Origin: Solen grandis
Lineage: Eukaryota; Mollusca; Bivalvia; Adapedonta; Solenidae
DNA: 64,000 nucleotides
Reading direction: 5' to 3'
Assembly (NCBI GenBank): GCA_021229015.1
Contig: CM037781.1
Span: forward strand, 35,260,759-35,324,758
Below the pieces are notes generated by a model, which was not told where the DNA came from, ran no database searches, and saw only the letters and a program-made list of their open reading frames with translations. Shown piece by piece: positions 41,201 through 50,200 of the stretch. Every line of letters begins with the position of its first letter. Within the stretch, counting starts at the first letter, position 1. A program made the position numbers and the translations under genes.

Positions 41201-44200
41201 GTATGTGAAATCTACACGTTGAGAAATATGCAAAGTGAAGATATCTTTAAATTCATATAACATTTTATCATATGACATTATGCATAAACAGCTGTTTCCA
41301 GTTTCGTATAATTATCACGTATTTTCTTATAGTTAACATGTTACGTATATAACTATATTACTCTGCGTAACGTGCATGTTACCGTGCCACAAATAAATAC
41401 ATTAATTTTGATGTCATTACTTAGACTTAATATGACGTCATCATTTTAAAATGTCTGATGTTTACAAAAGTCTATTGCCGTGACTTTCAGTACAATAATT
41501 TTTTTTAAATGTAACTGTTATGTTGTTTTGAATGAGAAATACACACATTAAATCGTTATGCTGTTATGCTTTATGCTTTTAAATCGCTGAACTATTTTCT
41601 TAGTGTAAGATTACAAATAATCTGAGTCATTCACAGTCTCAACATGACAACTCAAAAACATATCCTAATATCCTATATAGATGTATATAGCCCGCATTGC
41701 CGGTCAATATAGTATTATATGGGCCAGATGACGTCACATTAAATCATGAATGATTTATGCAAATAAGGTATAATATAAACATTTTTTGCTGTTAAATTTT
41801 TAGAAATAAAAGTAATCCAACCCGTCCCATTAAGGTAACTGGAATATGACTATTGAAAAAAAGTGTTATTTTTGCCTGTAATGATAACAGCCTAATACAA
41901 CATTTGGCGATATACCACATCAGTATGGAAGGGGGTATCCGCCAATATTCTAATACTTGCTGTTTGGTAATTTGCAAGGACTGCATTTCTTATTTTTATT
42001 ACTAAATATCTATTTTAACTTGTAACTTTTGAATTAATAATTGTAATTAGTATTTTCAAATTTCAACTCTTGCATTTCATTTTCTAATTTCTATTCATAA
42101 CTTTTAACAATTGTTTTTCTAAATCAATTTAGAAATGTGCAGCGTGTTTACAGTGTAATTGCAAACTGATGTCGTTGTAACTTTGATAATTCTACTTATG
42201 CCAGCAAACTCTCAATATTACATCTAGTGACTTTACAAAGTTCACCAATCAAACATACAATGATGCAATGTTCGCATAACACACAATGCTAGTTGTCAAG
42301 GAAACTAGCATCGTTCGAACATGAGGTCGCTAGATGGCGCTATAAACTTCGGGGAACCCCATCTATTTATAGATAGATGGGGCACTGCACTTCACACGGA
42401 AGAGCTCTGGCTTCTTTGGTATGTACAGGTTTAATTTTTCCCCCATGTAAATACCAAAAAGAAAAAAAAGTGTTTATCTATTTCAAATTCTTGCTGAAAA
42501 TCATGTAGAAATTCTGTGTAGATCTTGTTAGGTTCTGTCGTAAATCTGTCCGTACCTACACAAACTATTATGTTTCTGAATTGTTGTTACAGCTGACTTG
42601 AAGATACACTGGTAGCCTTGAATATCCATCTATACCTCCATGTACAACAAATCTCCATCTTAAATTTAAAACAACAGAATTGAATTATGGAGCCAAACAA
42701 AAAATGACATAAACAATGGAAAAGAATGTTGAAAATAAAAAATTAGTTTTTATACCCAGTGTAAACTAATACAAATAAAAAGCATTCATCTATCTATATG
42801 CACAAACTCTGTAAACAGAGATATTAGAGTGAAATGTTTCTAAATACAAAGTGAATATATTAGGTTTAAGAGCTTGTAAAAACATCTTTTTTTATTCAGG
42901 GAGGGTTTACTATCTGAAAAGAAAAGAGGTTTCGTTTAAATGCTACAAGATCATTCTATAAGACGTTAGTTTCCGGTAGGCTGTTCCAAATTATCACTGT
43001 ATATGGAAAAAACGAATATTGAATTAGCAAGCAGTATTATGAATTTGTACGATAGAGAATGCATGTGGCTGGATATCCTTGCTGGCCTTTCAAGATGTGC
43101 AGGTAAGGGGACAGAAAAAAAGTTTTTTAACTATTATTCATTGTGGAGATTGGATACTATTACATGTATTCAATTCGATAAGCATTTTTTAAGCTTCACT
43201 TTTGCCACACAGTTTGCCCTTGATTACTTTGCCATAGTGTAAAATCTTGTGCAAGATGGCAAAGATTATCAGTCAAACAGATGAACTTTGTAACAGATTT
43301 AAGAGAAGATTTTTTTTTTTTTGCTTTTACTAATTAGATCAGCTTTATTTTATGGGATGTCAAAATTTACAAGTTATAGGTCACCAGTAAATAGGAGGAT
43401 CAGCATATAATTAAACAGTTTTGCAATAGATACCTACCTTATAAGTTTATGGTAACCATCAATGTGCCATAAAGCCTGAGGACCTCTAACACTATATGTT
43501 CTTCTATGTATCCGACATGCTGTGATGAACAGCTTTCTGACCCTCAGGGTCAATATTTTTCATAGTTTGCCTAATCCTATGCTCCTGGACTCTTTGTCCT
43601 TGGCTGATTAGGATACCCTGTACTGTACGATACCTAGCTGTAGGAAAATGTTGAATTATTTTTTTCACTTCATTCTCAAGTTCTGAGTCTGTCAACTGGC
43701 TGTATGTGTCTCGTACACTCAATTTTATATTCATTCATTTGTCTCTCAACAGTCCATTTACTGACTCCAAGCATATAAGCTATCTCTGAAACCTTAAAGT
43801 TATTTTCTAATAAGAAAGTAAGAGTTTCTACAGCGATGCTGAATACTGGGCGACCTGGTCTGCCAGTACAAAAACCAATGATGGGGACCAGTGCACTGTA
43901 TTAACATTGCTATCATCATGCAGATTTGTCTGAAAATTTTCCATTACATTGGTGAAAAGCTCAATACTTAAATCAACATTTGTAATGGTTGATAATTGTA
44001 CCAACATTTTGTGGGCTTGCTCCAGATGACACACAATGTTCTCGTACCTTTCATTCTCAATGGCCTGAGCTAATGCCTTTAACATTTAACAACTCTTTCA
44101 ACTGAAATATAGTGTCACTGTCATCATAACCAGACATTATATTAAATTAACTATTACTAACACTGATGCAAAAATAAATGAAACAAGTAGCTGGCCACAT

Positions 44201-47200
44201 AACAGTTCGTGTAGGTACGGACAGATTTACAGACAGAACTTAACAAGATCTACACAGAATTTCTACATGATTTTCAGCAAGAATTTGAAATAGATAAACA
44301 CTTTTTTTTCTTTTTGGTATTTTACATGGGGGAAAAATTAAACCTGTACATACCAAAGAAGCCAGAACTCTTCCGTGTGAAGTGCAGTGCCCCATCTATC
44401 TATAAATAGATGGGGTTCCCCACAGTTTAAAGCGCCGCCTAGCTCATGTTCGACAATGCTAGTTTCCTTGACAACTAGCATTGTGTGTTATGCGAACATT
44501 GCATCATTGTACGTTTGATTGGCGAACTTTGTAAAGTCACTAGATGTAATATTGAGAGTTTGCTGGCATAAGTAGAATTATCAAAGTTACAACGACATCA
44601 GTTTGCAATTACACTGTAAACACGCTGCACATTTCTAAATTGATTTAGAAAAACAATTGTTAAAAGTTATGAATAGAAATTAGAAAAAAATATTCAAAAG
44701 TTACAAGTTAAAATAGATATTTAGTAATAAAAAAAAGAAATGCAGTCCTTGCAAATTACCAAACAGTAAGTATTAGAATATTGGCGGATATCCCCTTCCA
44801 TACATTAGGTGCATTCTTCATGTAAATACTTCAATTACTTAGATTAAACATCATTTAGCTATTAGAACTCAGCTCCCTTCATCTGCTGCCTGGCTTGATG
44901 AGTATTATGAACCTGTGATGATTCAGACTGGATCTTGTCCACTGTGGGTTTCAAACTTACATCAATCGGGTTCACATCATTAGCAACGTCACACGTAGAA
45001 CATTGTATGTGTACATTTAAATTACATTTGAGTTTCATGATATATACTATGATCAGCAAAAAGACCGTATATTTTTCATTTTTTACTGGTTTTTATTTGT
45101 GAACATATAAAGGATATATATTTCTAACACAGGCTTGGCTAGATAACCCTATCGTGTACATTGAAGTGGGCGTGGATTACGTGTACCACTGCAGTGCCAC
45201 CCAAGGGACAAGTATCACCGTTGACTGGGTACTTACTGAGAATGTCACAATATCCGAATATATTGCAGGACAGTTTACAACTGCTCAGCTCACATATAAC
45301 TATACCATGTAAGTTTTCATATTTCTATCTTCCAATCATTGTATCATGATTACCATATTTAAAAAAACACCAAATTTGCCATCACCTCATGCATAAAAAC
45401 TTGTAAGACAAGTTCTTATATATTGTAGAAACGTATTGTTTCAAAAGATATATGTTATTTCCATAGCCTTTAAATGAGCTTTAAAATTCATAGCGTTCCT
45501 TTGTTAGTAAGTGAATATACACAATTCAATTTTAATCATCACGGAGAAGTACAGACTTTCTTTTGAAGTGACTATATGAACATTCAAACATTGGCCAAGC
45601 TAGCCTGTTTTTAGACAGGCCACGGTAGATCAGTAAGTTTCCACCCATCATGATGAGGAACATTCAGCCTTAATGCTCTGTTACATAGAACATCCAGGAG
45701 TTTACAAATTAAAGCGCATGAGCATATGTATTCTTTGATAAAAGTTTATATACATGTAGTATCATAACGATGATAATATTGGACCAAACATTACTTTCGC
45801 CTCCACGCTTCTGCATCCATATACATGGCTGACTTTGAAAATTTAATAATGTCTGTTTTAGTCCTGGGAATTTCACAGTTGATGTCATTGCATCCAACCC
45901 AGTGAGTTCCATGACGGACCAAATTGAAGTACGTGTCATTTACGGGATAAACAACATGGAGTTCAATGTTGACAACCCAGAAACCAACACAACATCAACA
46001 GCTCTGTTTGACCTTAGTATACTGAATACAGCTGATATACCTATGGACCTCCTAAGCTATACTATCAGCTATGAGCACAATTCTGCCACTGTAATGGACA
46101 CTATTGATCTGACAAGTAGTGGCATTCCTGTAACATTCAACCACTCGTACCTGTTTGACATCCAGGGCCTGTACAATGTCACTGTAGTCGTCTCCAATAT
46201 TATTAGTTCAAGAACCTATTGGATCAACATGTCAATCTGGGATGATCTGACGCCATTAACACTAGTATATGTCAATGGCTCGGGAAAATACATTACAAAT
46301 ACTACAATGGAAATAATGTTTGACAATGTGCCATATTCTGGTTTTGAGTATTCAATCAATTTCGGCGATGGAACTGTCAACACAAGTGCGTCCTCTGCCA
46401 TTTTGTACGCGCCCTACAGCTTGGGAACGTTCACACATGTGTACACAAGTCCAGCTATGTATAAACTTCAGTGGATGGCCCAGAATGGCCGATATTCTGT
46501 AGGGGGGTCATTCTGGGTCAAAGTTCAAAATAGAGTCCCATATCAAAACTACACATTGGTCCCGCGTGGGTTGAAATACCCTTGGATAAACCTGCAAGAC
46601 ATGGACATAGGTATGAATTTAACATTAGACCCTGATATACCATTACCTACAAATGCCACCTGCGATTTCACTCCTGACGATGGAAACACGCCAGTAACTG
46701 ATCTTATTTACGATGAACCTGTTCTGTTACATAATCACCGTTTTCTGACTGAAGGTGTTTTCATCTCAATGTTTAACTGCTCAAATGACGTAAGTAGCCA
46801 TGATTACATCTTTAACATAACCGTTGACAAATATGAAGCCCGATATTTAACATTAATATACGCAGATCTTGTACCACTAAACAAAACGGACACAGTGGTT
46901 GTATACTTCCACATAGACAATGGTGGATTTGCCATAATTCCTCATAATGTAAGGATAGATTGGGACTATGGTGATGGTGTCGCAAGACGGAGACGAAAGC
47001 GAGCCACAGAGAGCACTGATTATGATCGCGAAACTTATGAACACCTGTACGATGCACGTGGGGATTATAACATCGAGATAAAAGTAAACGCGTCCGTCAC
47101 TAGCACAAATTTGTCTTCAACCTACCATCTCCGCCTTGGGATTATGCGATTTGAATACAATGGTACAATTCAACATCTAGACTATACTCTAATTCGGTAT

Positions 47201-50200
47201 GTTATGTATGGTGTCCCTGGGAATACTACGTCTTACACAATCAACTTCAACGATGGGAGTCCCAATGGCGTATGTTCGTCAACAAACGAATCCGGTTGCT
47301 TTTTAGATCACTATTGTCCAACATGGGGATACAAGCAGGTGACGGTAGTTGTCAACAACGGCACGTTTGTCGAATGGGACGATGTCAATATCACGTGTGA
47401 GAATCCTTTGACCGACATCGCACTAATTGAGCCGGGTATAATACAAATCCCTGATGGTCAAGTCAATCTAACTATAACGATCCCAACAACTTCTTTGTAT
47501 TTACCCTGGATAACATGTGATATAAACTTTGGAGACCCAATCAAACGCGAAACGTACACACACGAACAATTTAATGTTACATTCACTGACCCATACGTTT
47601 ACCCGTTTCAGTACATCGCTCTTGGGAAACACCAGATATCAGTCACTGTCGAAATCTGATCAATGAGACTTCTATGAACACCATTGTAACAGTGACCAAC
47701 ACTGATTTCCTTTTCACTGGCTTATTCGACAGGTCTTATTCTCAGGAAAATTCTCCAATGTTAATTTCATCTATGCGTGAAGTAGAGATATTCAACAGAC
47801 TTGAAATTTTGGCCTCCTCATACCTCAAGACTAGGACAAACAAATGGATCATCAACGCAACAACAAATGAGGTAAACATGATTAGACATGGGCTGATATT
47901 TTCTATTGGAATGACAGCTGAAGGTGATTATTATGTCGAGTTGCAGGTATCGTTTGTACAAGAGCCAAATAATATCATTTTTGAACCAACTTATGTGACA
48001 GTAGTGGAGCCACCACCCCATGCAGAAATTGTTGGTGGTCAAAGGCGAACTGTTAATCCTGGAAGTACAATTGTTGACGCAAGCCAGCTGTCATTTGACC
48101 CTGCTTATGAAGCTCCTTTGACGTTCAGTTGGGACTGCAAGAGGTAAAGACAAAGATATTTGGTCCTTTAAGGATGTTGGGACCACAGATTCATAGAAGT
48201 ATTGGTTGAATATTCTGATATTTCCTTAGATATGTATTTATTGTTTTTATTACTTGGTCAAGTTATTTATTTAAAATTTAAGTGAGTAGATATTTAGCAA
48301 TATTTTATAATTTCTTAAATTTCATACATGTTTGGTAATTCATGAAACTACTATTTTTAAGATTTTTAAAACACAAGTAAAAGGTATTTCTACTTTGAAC
48401 TGGTTGGTTCTTGTGACAGTTGTAATGTTATGTTATGACATCACTCTTTTCACCTTATTTCCTGCGACTTAATTTATCGACATATATACCTTTGTATTGG
48501 AAATGCAAATGTGTGATTTTTATTATTACAGTTTGACTAAAGTTTACTCTTACGCATGTATTATATATCTATTATTCTAAAATTCTCTGGCAGAAGTAGA
48601 AGTTAAAATGGAAACAGAGTTGTTCTTAATGTGTATTCTGAAAACAAATTTTGTTCTTGAAAGTTTGGTTACGATGACTTTTGTTGTTTATTAGTTCAAG
48701 GACTTTTATGTACCTACTTGTCAAAGACTATTTAACAAAACATGGCATGAACCCTTATATATACTGATCTAGCTACAGTGCTTCCGATTTTGATGACGCG
48801 GAGAGCAATCATGCATCGTCATCAGGGTCTTCGAGTTGCGCATTCACAGATAACAATAATGGTACAATTGTGATGGACACTAGTGGCGTGTCCAGTTCTG
48901 ACTATCATGTCGTCACTGTTACGGTCAGCAACAACAGGACTAAATCCTCTACGTACACACAGATTATCAAAGTTGAGTCTGTGAATGAGCTCTTTATCAG
49001 GTAGGCAATACATTTTGTTGATAATCTTCTTCATAAATAGAAGCAGTTCAATAGTTGTTTTGTATAGGGGTACTTGCTGAAAATATATTGAATGAATAGC
49101 CAACAGTGGACTATGGTGCATGCTGATTTTTGTCAGCTCTGGTTACAAAGCAATCACAATTGTAAGGGTTAATCCAATTTCATATTCATATTTCTTACTG
49201 TTCGCGATTAGGATCTAACAACATCGCATTAGATGTCACGTCAGATTGACCTTTTAAGTAATTTATATGCATAAACAAGTGCTCGATTTTAAACCAATCA
49301 AATAGCGCGTTTCAAAGCTTTTTATTTCAGTTTTTCTCACTGAACTTGTTAACCAAAATCTCAAAAAAAATCCACACATTAAACATCTGCCACTCGAAGA
49401 ATATAACTCGCAAAGGGTATTTCTAACAATAACATGTTTTTGTTATTGTTTTGAATAGGGCTGACAGGTATTGAAATCACAAACCGTGACTAAACTCCAT
49501 TGTACTGTAGTGTTAATATAAATGCAGTTGATAAAAAACTGAAGTGGTGCAGTGGGGTGACAGCCGTCTTATAATCGAAAGGTTCCAAGTTCGAGACCTG
49601 CATAGGAAGTATTCTTTATTAATGTTTTATTTAAAATATCAGCCCTGTTTTCCTCGTGAAAGTTGAGTTATGTGTTCAAATCATAAACATGATTATTCAC
49701 TGCCGAATTTTCTTAATTCCTTATTTTTGTTAGTACATGTACAATATTTAAACATCTCAGAAAAGATTAGTGAACTAGATTCCAAAAGAGTACAGTTTGT
49801 CAAACAGCAAGCTAGTGTTCTGACTATTCAGACACAGGTAGTGCTTTTGAATGAAAATCTGAATGTATTGATATGTTCATGAATTAATATATAAATTATA
49901 AAAAAAAATGCCAAACAAAATAAAAAAAAACACAAGAAAAAATATAATGAATAACATGAGGCTCGAACTCGTGCCTCCATGCTTGCACTGTATGAAGAAA
50001 AAAAAAACGCCTTTATCTACTGAGTTATTGTGATTCTATATAATAAGAGGTATTTTTTTTATGAAAATATTCTATGACATTTGAATTTTACTTCCCCTGG
50101 TTATTCCAAACGATTCTGCAGGCGCCGATTTGATTGGCTTAAACAAAGGTTAATATGAGACGACCTGCTATACGATGTTGTCAGATCCAGTTAGCGATAC

